From Micavibrio aeruginosavorus (GTDB lineage Bacteria > Pseudomonadota > Alphaproteobacteria > Micavibrionales > Micavibrionaceae): a stretch of DNA of 64,000 bases. The stretch spans positions 584,342-648,341 of the forward strand of contig CP066681.1 of assembly GCA_016432265.1 (NCBI GenBank). The letters are read 5' to 3'. The stretch's first letter is position 1. Each line of letters opens with the position of its first letter. Both the position numbers and the translations under genes were made by a program. Positions 16,961-25,734 of this stretch are shown here, piece after piece. Below the pieces are notes generated by a model. That model was not told where the DNA came from, made no database searches, and saw only the letters and a program-made list of their open reading frames with translations.

Positions 16961-18148
16961 TTAGCGGCTGTTCGCGGGGGCCGATCCGGCCGCCGGCTTC
17001 AATTCGTTCAAAGGCATATAGGGGACAACGCCTGACTTGTTCGCTTCTGAATCCATGATGATTTTCTGCGCGTTCTTCATCACTTCTTCCATGGTTTCGA
17101 TATAAAGGCGGGTTTTGGTGACATCCTTGTTGGTCAGGTATGCCTGATAGATTGAGTTAAAACGTTCGGCGTCACCTTTGGCGCGGGCGGTCACGGATTG
17201 TTTATAAGCTTCGGCTTCCTGCTTCATGCGGATGGCCTCCCCGCGGGCTTTCGGCAGGATGTCCTCGCGATAGGCGCCGGCGCGGTTTTGTACCTCTATG
17301 GCATCCTGTTTGGCTGACTGCACGTCCTGAAAGGCGTCCTGCACATCGGGGTGGACTTCGGCTCTTTGGATCAAGACCTGATTGATCGTGATTCCTGATT
17401 TGTATTCATCCAGCGTCTTGCTCATGATTTCACGCGCCCGGCTGGCGACGTTGTCGCGTTCCTGCGTGATCAACGGAAACATCAGCGTTTGGCCGACGAC
17501 TTCGCGGATGGCGCTTTCCGCCACCTTCTTGATCGTATTTTCAGGGTCGCGGATATTGAAGAGAAATTCATCGGCTGATTTGATCGTCCACAAAACGACC
17601 ATATCCATGTCGACAATGTTCGCATCCGAGGTCAGCATCAGGCTCTCCTCGGGGATGTTCTGGCGCTGTGATGACCCGCCCATGACCATCCGCTCGGAAA
17701 AACCGATCGACAAACGTCGCATTTCGGAAACATTGACTTTGGTCAGCGTTTCAATCGGGTAGGGCAGACGATAACCCAGACCTTCTGCCGTTTTTGTGTC
17801 CTGCCACTTGCCGAAGCGCTGGATGACGCCGTTCATGCCGGGCTCGATAATGTAAAAACCGCTGGCCAGCCACAAGGCGCCGACCCCGAGCAGGATCAGG
17901 CCGAACAAGCGCGGGCCCTGAAAGCCGCCGGGCAGGACTTGTTTCAGATTGTCCTGCGCCTTGCGCAGCATCTCGTCTATATCCGGCGGAAGGTCGCCCC
18001 CGCCTTGGTTGCCGCCCCCCGGGCCGCGCCCGCCGTTGGAACCTCCCCCCGAACCCCACGGATTGCGCCCGCCGCCGCGGTTATCGCCACCGGATGGACG
18101 TCCCCACGGGTTGTTGGGGTTGTTGTTGAGGTGGATATTCCAGAACAT
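16961..18148 (-). CDS. hflK: HflK, modulator of FtsH protease
   Basis: Partner of HflC in the FtsH-associated SPFH complex. The ATG at 18148, giving 395 residues, is chosen because it opens the typical HflK N-terminus: Asn/Pro-rich, then a long glycine-rich linker, a membrane helix (about residues 78-95, LFGLILLGVGALWLASGF), and the SPFH domain with GMNGVIQRFGKW. The longer frame starting at 18292 would overlap the divergent Mrp gene by 60 bases and lacks homologous-looking sequence. It is first in the hflK-hflC-DUF2065-degP-miaA cluster. Confidence 0.95.
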   Translation of the reverse strand: MFWNIHLNNNPNNPWGRPSGGDNRGGGRNPWGSGGGSNGGRGPGGGNQGGGDLPPDIDEMLRKAQDNLKQVLPGGFQGPRLFGLILLGVGALWLASGFYIIEPGMNGVIQRFGKWQDTKTAEGLGYRLPYPIETLTKVNVSEMRRLSIGFSERMVMGGSSQRQNIPEESLMLTSDANIVDMDMVVLWTIKSADEFLFNIRDPENTIKKVAESAIREVVGQTLMFPLITQERDNVASRAREIMSKTLDEYKSGITINQVLIQRAEVHPDVQDAFQDVQSAKQDAIEVQNRAGAYREDILPKARGEAIRMKQEAEAYKQSVTARAKGDAERFNSIYQAYLTNKDVTKTRLYIETMEEVMKNAQKIIMDSEANKSGVVPYMPLNELKPAAGSAPANSR

Positions 18149-18232
18149 GGGCTTGAATCCTCGGATTTTTCTTGAACTGTTTCGCGGGTTAAGAATATCT
18201 CTTTTCCGTGAGAAAACAACCCAAGACGAACA

Positions 18233-19330
18233 ATGATTATGTCCAGACCCGATCTTGCTATGATTGAAAATGCCTTGCGTACCGTGCGTCACCCTGATGG
18301 CAAGGACGATATCGTCAGTGCTGGAATGGTTTCAGGATTGCAGGTCAGAGACGGCGTTGTCGTTTTCGCTTTAGAGGTTGATCCCAATCGCGGCCCGGCT
18401 CTTGAGTCTTTGCGCCAGGAAGCGGAAGCGGCGGTTCGGCATATCCCGGGAGTGAAAAACGTGCAGGCAGTGCTGACGGCCGAGCGCCCGCAACGGCCCT
18501 CTCGGCCCGATCCGCACGGCATGAGCAAAAATCCGGTTCTTGACCTGCCCATAAAGCGCATTATCGCGGTGGCTTCTGGCAAGGGCGGTGTCGGCAAATC
18601 CACTGTGGCGATCAATCTGGCGGTGGCGCTGGCGCAGCAGGGTCTGCGCGTAGGCTTGCTCGACGCCGATATTTACGGCCCTTCCGTGCCGCGTCTCAGC
18701 GGTCTGACCGGGCAGCGCCCGCGGCAGAATGATTTTGAGCAATTGGTTCCTCTCGAAGCCTATGGCTTGAAACTTATGTCGATCGGCTTTCTCGTCGAGA
18801 ATGAGGCGCCGATGATCTGGCGCGGGCCGATGGTGCAAACAGCCTTATATCAAATGTTGCGCGATGTGGCATGGGGCACGCGGGAGAACCCGCTCGATGT
18901 GCTGGTGGTCGATATGCCGCCCGGTACGGGGGACGCGCAATTGACGCTGGCGCAAAAAACGCCTTTGGCGGGTGTCGTCGTTGTTTCGACGCCGCAGGAT
19001 CTCGCGCTGATCGATGCCAGAAAGGCAGTTGAGATGTTTCGGAAGGTGAATGTTCCGATACTGGGTCTGATTGAAAATATGAGTACATTCTGCTGCCCGC
19101 AATGCGGCCATGAATCGCACATCTTCGGCCATGGCGGCGCCCGCCTGGAAGCCGAAAAACTGCAAATACCTTTTTTGGGCGAAATCCCGCTCCATCCCGA
19201 TATCCGGGCCTTCAGCGACGCCGGCACGCCAGTGGCAGCACAAGGTCATAAACAGGCGGCGGCCTATAAAGCTGCCGCTGGACATCTGTGGTCTGGATTT
19301 TCCCATCAACCGCTTCCCAGAGCCGTATGA
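18233..19330 (+). CDS. apbC: Mrp/ApbC-family iron-sulfur cluster carrier ATPase
   Basis: A 365-residue P-loop ATPase that binds and transfers [4Fe-4S] clusters to apoproteins. It has an N-terminal MIP18-like domain (about 1-85), then the deviant Walker A GKGGVGKSTVAINLA (about residue 122), VVDMPPGTGDAQLTL, and the C-terminal CPQCGH pair that holds the cluster. It is divergent from hflK, and its stop overlaps the start of the DNA glycosylase by 4 bases. Confidence 0.95.
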   Translation: MIMSRPDLAMIENALRTVRHPDGKDDIVSAGMVSGLQVRDGVVVFALEVDPNRGPALESLRQEAEAAVRHIPGVKNVQAVLTAERPQRPSRPDPHGMSKNPVLDLPIKRIIAVASGKGGVGKSTVAINLAVALAQQGLRVGLLDADIYGPSVPRLSGLTGQRPRQNDFEQLVPLEAYGLKLMSIGFLVENEAPMIWRGPMVQTALYQMLRDVAWGTRENPLDVLVVDMPPGTGDAQLTLAQKTPLAGVVVVSTPQDLALIDARKAVEMFRKVNVPILGLIENMSTFCCPQCGHESHIFGHGGARLEAEKLQIPFLGEIPLHPDIRAFSDAGTPVAAQGHKQAAAYKAAAGHLWSGFSHQPLPRAV

Positions 19331-19827
19331 GTAGCGCGCGTATACACAGTTTCCCTCCTGTGGTGAGAACCGATGCGCGCATCCTGGTTTTAGGCAGCAT
19401 GCCAGGACAGGCTTCTTTGCGGGCGGGGGAATATTACGCGCATCCGCGCAACCAGTTCTGGCCGATCATGGAGATTTTGCTGGGCGCGGGGCCGAACCGG
19501 CCTTACCAGAAACGTTTGGATATTTTGCAGGAAAACGGCATTGCTCTTTGGGATGTTTTGCATTCCTGCGCGCGTGCGGGCAGCCTTGATTCGGATATTC
19601 GCGATGAAAGGCCGAATGATATTGCAGGCATGTTGGCGGCGGCGCCCGCCATCACACGCGTTTATTTTAACGGAGCCAAAGCGGAGGCTGCTTTTCATCG
19701 TCACGTGTATGTCGGCTGCCGCCCTTTGTCATGCTTCAGGCTGCCCTCGACAAGTCCCGCTCATGCCGGGATGTCGTTTGACGAAAAGTTGAAGCGCTGG
19801 TCGGTGATTACGATTACCGGCTCATGA
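19327..19827 (+). CDS. DNA-deoxyinosine (family 6 uracil-DNA-superfamily) glycosylase
   Basis: A 166-residue base-excision repair enzyme of the uracil-DNA glycosylase fold, in the branch that removes hypoxanthine. Seen: VLGSMPGQASLRAGEYYAHPR, the active-site loop of this family, NQFWPIM, and a late LPSTSPAHA segment equivalent to the DNA-insertion loop. The ATG at 19327 overlaps the apbC stop (ATGA), showing translational coupling, and is preferred over an upstream in-frame start. Its 3' end overlaps folA by 6 bases. Confidence 0.85.
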   Translation: MSSARIHSFPPVVRTDARILVLGSMPGQASLRAGEYYAHPRNQFWPIMEILLGAGPNRPYQKRLDILQENGIALWDVLHSCARAGSLDSDIRDERPNDIAGMLAAAPAITRVYFNGAKAEAAFHRHVYVGCRPLSCFRLPSTSPAHAGMSFDEKLKRWSVITITGS

Positions 19828-20325
19828 CTTGCGGTCGAGGATACCGATAATATAAGGAACGGGCTCCTCTGCCGATGCGATGATCTCTTCCCTCCATTCG
19901 GCGCCGTTGATGCGCGGAAAGAAAGAATCGCCTTCATATTTCCGGTTGACGATTGTCAGGTAAATGCGCTCGATATAAGGCATCGCCGCGTCATAAATCT
20001 GGGCGCCGCCTGCGATGAAAATTTCATCGACGCCGTCGCTTTCCGCGATTCCTTTGGCGGCTTTGAGCGCGTCTTCAACGCTGGTGGCAAATTGCACGTT
20101 TTCCACCGGCTGCTGCGGGGAACGGCTGATGACGACATGAGGGCGGCCGGGCAGCGCTTTGCCGCCGATCGATTCAAAGGTCTTGCGCCCCATCACCAGC
20201 GGTTTTCCCATGGTTGTGCGTTTGAAGTGCTTGAAGTCTTCTGGTATGTGCCACAGCATTTTGTTATCCTTGCCGATAACAAAATTGGTCGACATGGCGG
20301 CGATGGCAGAAACGCGAACGCCCAT
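19822..20325 (-). CDS. folA: Dihydrofolate reductase
   Basis: Reduces dihydrofolate to tetrahydrofolate with NADPH. The 167-residue protein shows GKDNKMLWHIPEDFKHFKR with the catalytic acidic residue, VMGRKTFESIGGKALPGR, and IFIAGGAQIYDAAM. It begins directly after the thyA stop, and the pair forms the standard thymidylate cycle unit: ThyA makes dihydrofolate and FolA recycles it. Confidence 0.97.
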   Translation of the reverse strand: MGVRVSAIAAMSTNFVIGKDNKMLWHIPEDFKHFKRTTMGKPLVMGRKTFESIGGKALPGRPHVVISRSPQQPVENVQFATSVEDALKAAKGIAESDGVDEIFIAGGAQIYDAAMPYIERIYLTIVNRKYEGDSFFPRINGAEWREEIIASAEEPVPYIIGILDRKS

Positions 20326-21120
20326 TTAAACCGCGACCGCCGCCTTGATGTGCGGGTGGGCCTGATAGTCGACCAATTCGAAATCTTCAAACTTGAAGTC
20401 AAATATATTTGTCACATGCGGGTTGAGGTGCATCTCCGGCAGCGGGAACGGATCGCGCGATAATTGCAGTTTGGCTTGTTCAATGTGATTGAGATAAAGG
20501 TGGGCATCGCCGAATGTGTGAATAAACTCACCGGGCTTCAGGCAGCAGACCTGCGCGATCATCAGCGTCAGCAAGGCATAAGAGGCGATGTTGAACGGCA
20601 CGCCGAGAAAAATATCGGCGCTGCGCTGATAAAGCTGGCAGGAAAGCTTGCCGTCTGCGACATAAAACTGGAACAGGCAGTGGCAGGGCGCAAGAGCCAT
20701 TTTGCCGAGATCGCCCACGTTCCACGCTGAAACGATCAGGCGGCGCGAGTCGGGATCCGTCTTGATCTGGTGGATCAGGTTGCTGATCTGGTCGATGTGG
20801 TGGCCGTCAGGCGCGCCCCAACTGCGCCATTGATGGCCGTAAACGGGGCCGAGATCCCCTTTGTCATCTGCCCATTCGTCCCAGATTTTGACGCCGTTCT
20901 CTTTAAGATAGGCGATATTGGTATCACCTTTGAGGAACCACAGCAATTCGTGCACGATTGATTTCAGATGAAGCTTTTTGGTGGTGACCAGCGGAAACCC
21001 TTCTGCCAGATCGAACCTCATCTGGTAACCGAAAACGCTTTTGGTGCCTGTGCCGGTACGGTCGGATTTTTCGGTGCCGTTTTCAAGAACATGGCGCATC
21101 AGATCCTGATACTGCTTCAT
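20326..21120 (-). CDS. thyA: Thymidylate synthase
   Basis: Methylates dUMP to dTMP using methylene-tetrahydrofolate. The 264-residue length is typical of the short bacterial form. The catalytic Cys lies in [12 protein letters not shown], followed by [23 protein letters not shown]. It is followed without a gap by folA. Start at 21120 gives the conserved [15 protein letters not shown]. Confidence 0.98.
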   Translation of the reverse strand: MKQYQDLMRHVLENGTEKSDRTGTGTKSVFGYQMRFDLAEGFPLVTTKKLHLKSIVHELLWFLKGDTNIAYLKENGVKIWDEWADDKGDLGPVYGHQWRSWGAPDGHHIDQISNLIHQIKTDPDSRRLIVSAWNVGDLGKMALAPCHCLFQFYVADGKLSCQLYQRSADIFLGVPFNIASYALLTLMIAQVCCLKPGEFIHTFGDAHLYLNHIEQAKLQLSRDPFPLPEMHLNPHVTNIFDFKFEDFELVDYQAHPHIKAAVAV

Positions 21121-21276
21121 TGCGGGAACTCTTTCTTTGAGAGGGGATACCGTCAGATATGCTTAAAGGAATGCAGACCGCCTCGCATCATTAACCGTGG
21201 ATTCTGCCTGTCCGGCTTGTGGATTAACTTTTTCATAACTGTTCTGTTATACTGTTTGTATGGGGGAATAGACGCC

Positions 21277-21546
21277 ATGACGGCAATACTGGATGCATTA
21301 ACGGTATATTACGGGCTCGATTGGGTCGCCCTTATTCTTGGCATTTCAGGAAGTTATATGATAACCGAGCAAAATCGCTACGGTTTTGTCCTGACAGCGC
21401 TCGCTTGCTTGTGCGGGTTTGCCGTGGCGGTGCTGTCCTCCCAGTTCGGCTATGTTATCTACAATGTTCTGCTGGCGGCGATCGCTGTGCGCGGGTTTAG
21501 TAATCTGAGCCGCTATCAAAGAGGCACCGCCGAGCCGGCCGAGTAG
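21277..21546 (+). CDS. Small membrane protein of unknown function
   Basis: An 89-residue protein with about three membrane helices (residues 13-32, 38-56, 57-76) and a short polar tail. It resembles small nicotinamide-transporter-like or DUF membrane proteins only in general character. The ATG at 21277 is chosen because the longer frame upstream runs through the opposite-strand thyA. Confidence 0.6.
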   Translation: MTAILDALTVYYGLDWVALILGISGSYMITEQNRYGFVLTALACLCGFAVAVLSSQFGYVIYNVLLAAIAVRGFSNLSRYQRGTAEPAE

Positions 21547-21652
21547 ACTTCGCCGGGTGGATTTCGCATCGCATCGTGAAAATCTCTTGCTTGGGCGGTG
21601 AGGCGCCTGTTAGGCATCTGCTGGATTTGGAAGCAGGGAAGGTCTTTGATTG

Positions 21653-22408
21653 ATGCCGCTTGTACTTTTCGATTGCGATGGCGTTCTGGTGAACACGGAA
21701 GAACTGGCCGGACGTTTGAGCCGCCAGTTTCTGGCCCAGGCCGGGCTTGTTTATCAGGATGATGTATTTGATAGGCGTCTGGCGGGAACCAGCTTCGATG
21801 ATTTCCGTTTGCGCGTCAGCGAAGATTTCCTGAAGGCCACGGGTAAGCCGATTGCCGTGACGTTTTTTGACGACATGAACCAAGCCTATCTGAGTGAGGA
21901 AGCCCGTCATATCCGACCGATTCCCGGTGTGCGCGATTTCATAGAAGCGCTTGTGAGCGCCCAGATACCTTTTGCCGTCGCATCGAACAGCGCCAGCGCC
22001 AACACGCAAAGGAAGCTTGGTCTTGTAGGGCTGCTTGATTTTTTCAAGGGCCGTATCTTCTCGCGCGATGATGTGCCGCAAGGCAAGCCGGCGCCGGACA
22101 TATATCTTCACGCCATGCAGGTGATGGGCAAAAATAGGCCTGATACATGCATCGTTGTCGAAGACAGCCCTATCGGCGTGGCCGCCGGACATGCGGCGGG
22201 GATGTATGTGGTTGGCTTTTCCGGCGGGGCGCACCGGCCGGCCGGGTACGCCGAAGGGCTGCGTCAGGCGGGCGCGGCTTTTACGGCGGATACCATGCCG
22301 GGTGTGGCCTTTGAAGCTTTCGATCAGATCGACGAGATTAAATTCGGCGCGCAGGGGCGGAATTACGCCATGCGTCAGCGACGAAAAGCCGGGCATCAGC
22401 CGGGTTAG
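21653..22408 (+). CDS. HAD-superfamily hydrolase, beta-phosphoglucomutase-like
   Basis: A 251-residue HAD phosphatase. Motif I is FDCDGVLVNTE (nucleophile Asp and acid/base Asp), motif II is ASNSAS, motif III Lys is in GKPAPDIY, and motif IV is VVEDSPIGVAA. The cap is of the helical C1 type near residues 16-85. Such enzymes dephosphorylate sugar phosphates; the substrate cannot be told. An upstream TTG in frame is less likely than this ATG. Confidence 0.88.
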   Translation: MPLVLFDCDGVLVNTEELAGRLSRQFLAQAGLVYQDDVFDRRLAGTSFDDFRLRVSEDFLKATGKPIAVTFFDDMNQAYLSEEARHIRPIPGVRDFIEALVSAQIPFAVASNSASANTQRKLGLVGLLDFFKGRIFSRDDVPQGKPAPDIYLHAMQVMGKNRPDTCIVVEDSPIGVAAGHAAGMYVVGFSGGAHRPAGYAEGLRQAGAAFTADTMPGVAFEAFDQIDEIKFGAQGRNYAMRQRRKAGHQPG

Positions 22409-22419
22409 CCCTCAAAATC

Positions 22420-22447
22420 TTGATTTTCCAGTCGTTTGCCCTATAAT
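22420..22447 (+). promoter_or_regulatory. Sigma70 promoter of the tmRNA gene
   Basis: TTGATT, a 16-base spacer and a perfect TATAAT end 7 bases before the expected 5' end of the tmRNA transcript. This is the best consensus promoter noted in the window, as expected for an abundant stable RNA. Confidence 0.8.
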
Positions 22448-22454
22448 GAATAGT

Positions 22455-22787
22455 GCCGGGGTAACCCGGCTAAGATGCTAAACTCTTTGTGGAATAGGCG
22501 TTGTGGACCCGGGGGCAGTACCCGGCGGCTCCACCAGAATCCCCGGCGATGATGGTTCGGGCATTCAGGCGGGGCCGAAACAGGATTGACGCGCGCGGTA
22601 AAGGCAAAGCCTGTATCCGTTATGGTACGGTCGTTATCCGGCCAGGCAATTAAATGCCAACGATAACTTCAAGTTCGCAAACGCAGTAGCTGCTAACGAC
22701 AATGGTCGTTTCGCTATCGCTGCCTAATCGGGCAAGTTTGCACGAAGTCAAATCCCTTGCTGACTAACTATCGGTAAGGTGGGGCGC
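22455..22787 (+). ncRNA. ssrA: Circularly permuted two-piece tmRNA
   Basis: tmRNA rescues stalled ribosomes and tags the unfinished protein for proteolysis. The gene is permuted as in alphaproteobacteria. The acceptor piece comes first (about 22455-22536) with an encoded terminal CCA. A 34-base intervening segment (22537-22570) follows, then the coding piece from 22571, GGGGCCGAAACAGGATTGAC. The 5' end of the coding piece (GGGGCCG) pairs with the 3' end of the acceptor piece (CGGCTCC) to give a 7-pair stem with one G-U, and A73-CCA follows. A consensus promoter precedes it and a terminator follows. The ends of the two mature RNAs are inferred from this pairing. Confidence 0.95.
22677..22727 (+). 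other. tmRNA proteolysis-tag reading frame
   Basis: The frame GCA AAC ... GCC TAA inside the tmRNA coding piece reads ANAVAANDNGRFAIAA followed by stop. The preceding context resembles the usual resume region, with GCA as first codon. The end, AIAA, is close to the ClpXP-recognised ALAA/AVAA, and the AANDN core is the alphaproteobacterial SspB-binding element. If the ribosome resumed at the second GCT the tag would be AANDNGRFAIAA. The longer reading is preferred on context. Confidence 0.7.
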
Positions 22788-22826
22788 GGGCCGGCCTAGC
22801 AACAGAACCGGCCCATTTTCTTTTTC
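22788..22826 (+). terminator. Rho-independent terminator of tmRNA
   Basis: GGGCCGG and CCGGCCC form a perfect 7-pair stem around a 13-base loop, followed by ATTTTCTTTTTC. It ends the tmRNA transcript just before the convergent RNase H-like genes. Confidence 0.85.
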
Positions 22827-22841
22827 ATTCAGAATTTTCTC

Positions 22842-23300
22842 TCAGCGTCGCCCCGGCTTTATTTCGCGGGGCGGGGTCGATGCGGTTTGCGAAAGCACGT
22901 GGGCGCGATGCATGTTTTCGTTGCGGTCGCTGGTCAGGTGGAAGGTGATTTGCCCTAAGCGAGCCTTGGCCGCCATCGCCGCTTCGAAAGCATCTTTAAG
23001 CTCTGTGGCGTCTTCGCGGCCTTTCATGCGCAATTGCCCCTTGGCGATGATATCCAGCGACGACTGGCAATCCATGTGGATCTGGGCGTTGCTGCCAGCG
23101 GGTAGGGCTTTCATTGCCTCGGTCGCTGCGACCAATTCGGCGATTTCCGAACCATATTTAAAAGAGTTTTGCAGACGGGGGAGGGTCAGGCATTTTTCTT
23201 CGACCTGACCGTCGGTGTGTTTGATGATCCACCCGGCGCCTGCGGTTTTATGCGCTTCGCGGAAACTGCCGTCGCACCATATATTGGCTGCCTTTTTCAT
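22842..23300 (-). CDS. RNase H-like protein (second of tandem pair)
   Basis: A 152-residue RNase H-fold protein. The acidic residues expected of the active site are visible in order: Asp in IWCDGSFR, Glu in GSEIAELV, Asp in IHMDCQSSLD, with a late SDRNENMHRAHVLS at the place of the fourth acidic residue. It is homologous to the preceding gene, indicating a tandem duplication. The ATG at 23300 is preferred over a TTG 12 codons upstream. Classical RNase HI removes RNA from RNA-DNA hybrids; this divergent pair may do so or act on another nucleic acid. Confidence 0.8.
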   Translation of the reverse strand: MKKAANIWCDGSFREAHKTAGAGWIIKHTDGQVEEKCLTLPRLQNSFKYGSEIAELVAATEAMKALPAGSNAQIHMDCQSSLDIIAKGQLRMKGREDATELKDAFEAAMAAKARLGQITFHLTSDRNENMHRAHVLSQTASTPPREIKPGRR

Positions 23301-23338
23301 ACGGCGCAGTTTAAGGGAGGCGGCGTAAGCTGTCAAAT

Positions 23339-23797
23339 TTACAGAGCCTGAATTTCCGGCGGCGCCATAGATGCGATGCGCGATAATCCGTGGGCGCGGC
23401 TCATGCGGCGGTCGGTCTTGTCGCTGGCCAGAACCAAATCGATGTTTTCAAACCTCTTTACGGCGGCAAGGGCGATTTTGAAAGCGGCCCGCAGACTGGG
23501 CAAGTTTCTTTGCTTGCTATCGGGGGCTTTACGGTTTTGCAATGCTTGCAGGGCTGGAAGGCAGTCCATATGCACGGTCACGGCGTTATTTTTGTCGGGC
23601 ACGGCTTGCAAGGCATGCGACACAGCCAGGAGTTCAGCGATCTGGGATCCATAGGCATGCGAGTTGCGGATCGGCGGCAGGGTTAAAGCTTTTTCTTCTT
23701 CCCGACCGTCGAGGTGCCGGATCACCCAGCCGACTCCGGCAGTTTTGTGCTCTTGCCGATAGCTGCCGTCGCACCATATTTGTATCATTTCAGGCAT
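23339..23797 (-). CDS. RNase H-like protein (first of tandem pair)
   Basis: A 152-residue RNase H-fold protein similar along its length to the next gene downstream: IWCDGSYR, GSQIAELLA, VHMDCLPALQ and SDKTDRRMSRAHGLS align with the active-site positions. The two share HKTAGxGWxI and a final PPEI. The basic helix-loop of E. coli RNase HI is not obvious. It is divergent from the O-antigen-ligase-like gene. Confidence 0.8.
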   Translation of the reverse strand: MPEMIQIWCDGSYRQEHKTAGVGWVIRHLDGREEEKALTLPPIRNSHAYGSQIAELLAVSHALQAVPDKNNAVTVHMDCLPALQALQNRKAPDSKQRNLPSLRAAFKIALAAVKRFENIDLVLASDKTDRRMSRAHGLSRIASMAPPEIQAL

Positions 23798-23880
23798 AAG
23801 CTGTTATGGCCCGATGTTTCGTGTCTTGTCAAACGCGCTTGGCGGTTGACAGTTTTTGCCACGCAGCACAATCTGACAGC

Positions 23881-25602
23881 ATGAAAAGATTAATCCCTTA
23901 TATGCTGCCTGCGCTGGCGAGCCTGTCTTTGCTGGCCAGCTTGCCGTTTCTTCAGCCCTATGAAGCGTTTCGCCTGCTCGCGCTGGCGGCGGGCTTGGCG
24001 GCATGGGCGGTTATGCTGGCCGACTCATCGCAGCGTTCCCCCACTGTGCAGGTGACTCCGTTGAGCGCGGCCATTCTGGCTTTCACGTTATGGTGTGGTT
24101 TCACCTTTTTCTGGTCGGTGTCGCCGTTCGCCACGGTGATTGCCTGGGGAGCCTTGTGGTTGCTTTCCTTATGGTATCTGATTTTTGCCGTGTTGCCGGC
24201 CAGCGTTTTGCAAATGGGGCGGGCGCTGGGGGGGGTGGTTGCCGTTTGCGCCATGATGGGGGCATGGGCGCTGGCGCAATATTTCATTTGGCCGCAGTTT
24301 CTCAATGAAAACGGCAATATCCGTTTTCCATTTGCCGATCCCAATAACTACGCCGGTCTTCTGAACCTGGGGATTTTTATGTCGCTGGGTTTGCTGTTTT
24401 CAGGCCAGAACAAGCGCGGTTGTCGGGTTTTTCTGCTGATCGCGGCGGTGGTGATGCTGTCGGCGCTGGTGCTGATCGGCAGCCGCATGGCGATGGCTTG
24501 TACCGTCGCGGGTCTGGGGGTGTTTGCATGGCTGGCGCGGGGCGGCAAGGAAGGGCCGGGGCCGATGGGCCTGTTCATCGGCTTGTTTATGGCGATGGTT
24601 GCCATCCTGCTGGCCTCGGGTTTGTGGGGCGGGGGGCGGCTGACGGCGCTTGAGCGGGTGATGGAGCTGGCGGCCCTGAGCGATGATAAAAGCCTGAGCG
24701 CGCGACTTGATATCTGGGCGTCGACGTGGGAACTGATCGCGCGTCATATGTGGCAGGGGGCCGGTCTGGGGACGTTTTTCCTGCTTTATCCGGCGGTACG
24801 TGCGCCATCTGAAATCTACTCATCCGGTCTGATGGCGCATGCCGATCCCTTGCAATTCTGGGCTGAAGCGGGTTTCCCGGCCCTTGCGCTTTTTTATGCG
24901 ATTTTGCTGATGGTTCTTTTCCGTTTCTACCGTTACTGGAAGAGTTCTGCAGCCGATACATCCGGACGGTTGTTGGTGGCTGGTTTATTTTGCGCCTTGC
25001 TGACGCTGGCGCTGCACTTGCACGTCACTTTCCATTTATATGTGCCGGCATTGCTGGTGGCGACAGGTTTGACTCTGGGCGCGTTTGCGCGCCTGACAAC
25101 CCTGTCCACAGAGCGCAGTACGGCCTTGTCGTTTCAAACGCTGGCGTCGGTGATTTTTCTTGGGCTTTTGGCGTTTGCGGTGGTTTACCAATCATGCCTT
25201 TTCAGCGAGATGCACGCGCGTCAGGCGGCGGCTGCGCTTGAGCGCGGTGATCTTGAAACATTCTCGCGTATGGTGAATCAGGCGGGGCACGAGGGTTTTG
25301 GGCTTAACCCGCGCCCTTATGTGCAGGCAGCCAGCATCCCCATCGGATTGCTGCAAACTTCCCGCGGCCCGGCTGAGGAACGGGAAGCTTTGTTCCTGCA
25401 GGCCGACCGTTTGCTTGATCAGGCGTTGGCGGCGTCCCCTGTCAATGCCGGAGCCTATTATTCCAAGGCGTTGCTGTATGGTGTGATGGGGCGCCCCGAA
25501 ATCGATCATTTTCTTGATCTCACATTGAAATACGACCCGCAACATCGGCAAGCGCGGCAGTTGCAACAGGCGCGGGGGCGTGCCGGGGTAACAACCCCAT
25601 AA
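23881..25602 (+). CDS. O-antigen ligase/polymerase-like membrane protein
   Basis: A 573-residue membrane protein with about eleven helices followed by a soluble C-terminal region from about residue 440. The motif FPFADPNNYAGLLNLGIFM and the large loop with WQGAGLGTFFLLYP followed by HADPLQFWAEAGFPAL match the Wzy_C/O-antigen ligase family, where an Arg/His-containing periplasmic loop handles glycan transfer. The C-terminal part has TPR-like text (SPVNAGAYYSKALLYGV). The ATG at 23881 gives a clean first helix; the frame extends 25 codons upstream without signal character. Likely role: surface polysaccharide assembly. Confidence 0.8.
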   Translation: MKRLIPYMLPALASLSLLASLPFLQPYEAFRLLALAAGLAAWAVMLADSSQRSPTVQVTPLSAAILAFTLWCGFTFFWSVSPFATVIAWGALWLLSLWYLIFAVLPASVLQMGRALGGVVAVCAMMGAWALAQYFIWPQFLNENGNIRFPFADPNNYAGLLNLGIFMSLGLLFSGQNKRGCRVFLLIAAVVMLSALVLIGSRMAMACTVAGLGVFAWLARGGKEGPGPMGLFIGLFMAMVAILLASGLWGGGRLTALERVMELAALSDDKSLSARLDIWASTWELIARHMWQGAGLGTFFLLYPAVRAPSEIYSSGLMAHADPLQFWAEAGFPALALFYAILLMVLFRFYRYWKSSAADTSGRLLVAGLFCALLTLALHLHVTFHLYVPALLVATGLTLGAFARLTTLSTERSTALSFQTLASVIFLGLLAFAVVYQSCLFSEMHARQAAAALERGDLETFSRMVNQAGHEGFGLNPRPYVQAASIPIGLLQTSRGPAEEREALFLQADRLLDQALAASPVNAGAYYSKALLYGVMGRPEIDHFLDLTLKYDPQHRQARQLQQARGRAGVTTP

Positions 25603-25734
25603 GACAGCGGGTTTTCCACAGGATTATGGGTAAATGGCTGAATCGGGGGTGGTTTTCCGGAGTCCGATATGTCACTCATGGGGGAGTATAAACATCCTTG
25701 ATTCGCGGAACCTTCTTCTGCCAGTAATAGAGCC

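Noticed and set aside
20968-21546. 192-codon version of the small membrane protein
   Set aside because: The first 100 codons run antisense through thyA; the ATG at 21277 gives the plausible protein.
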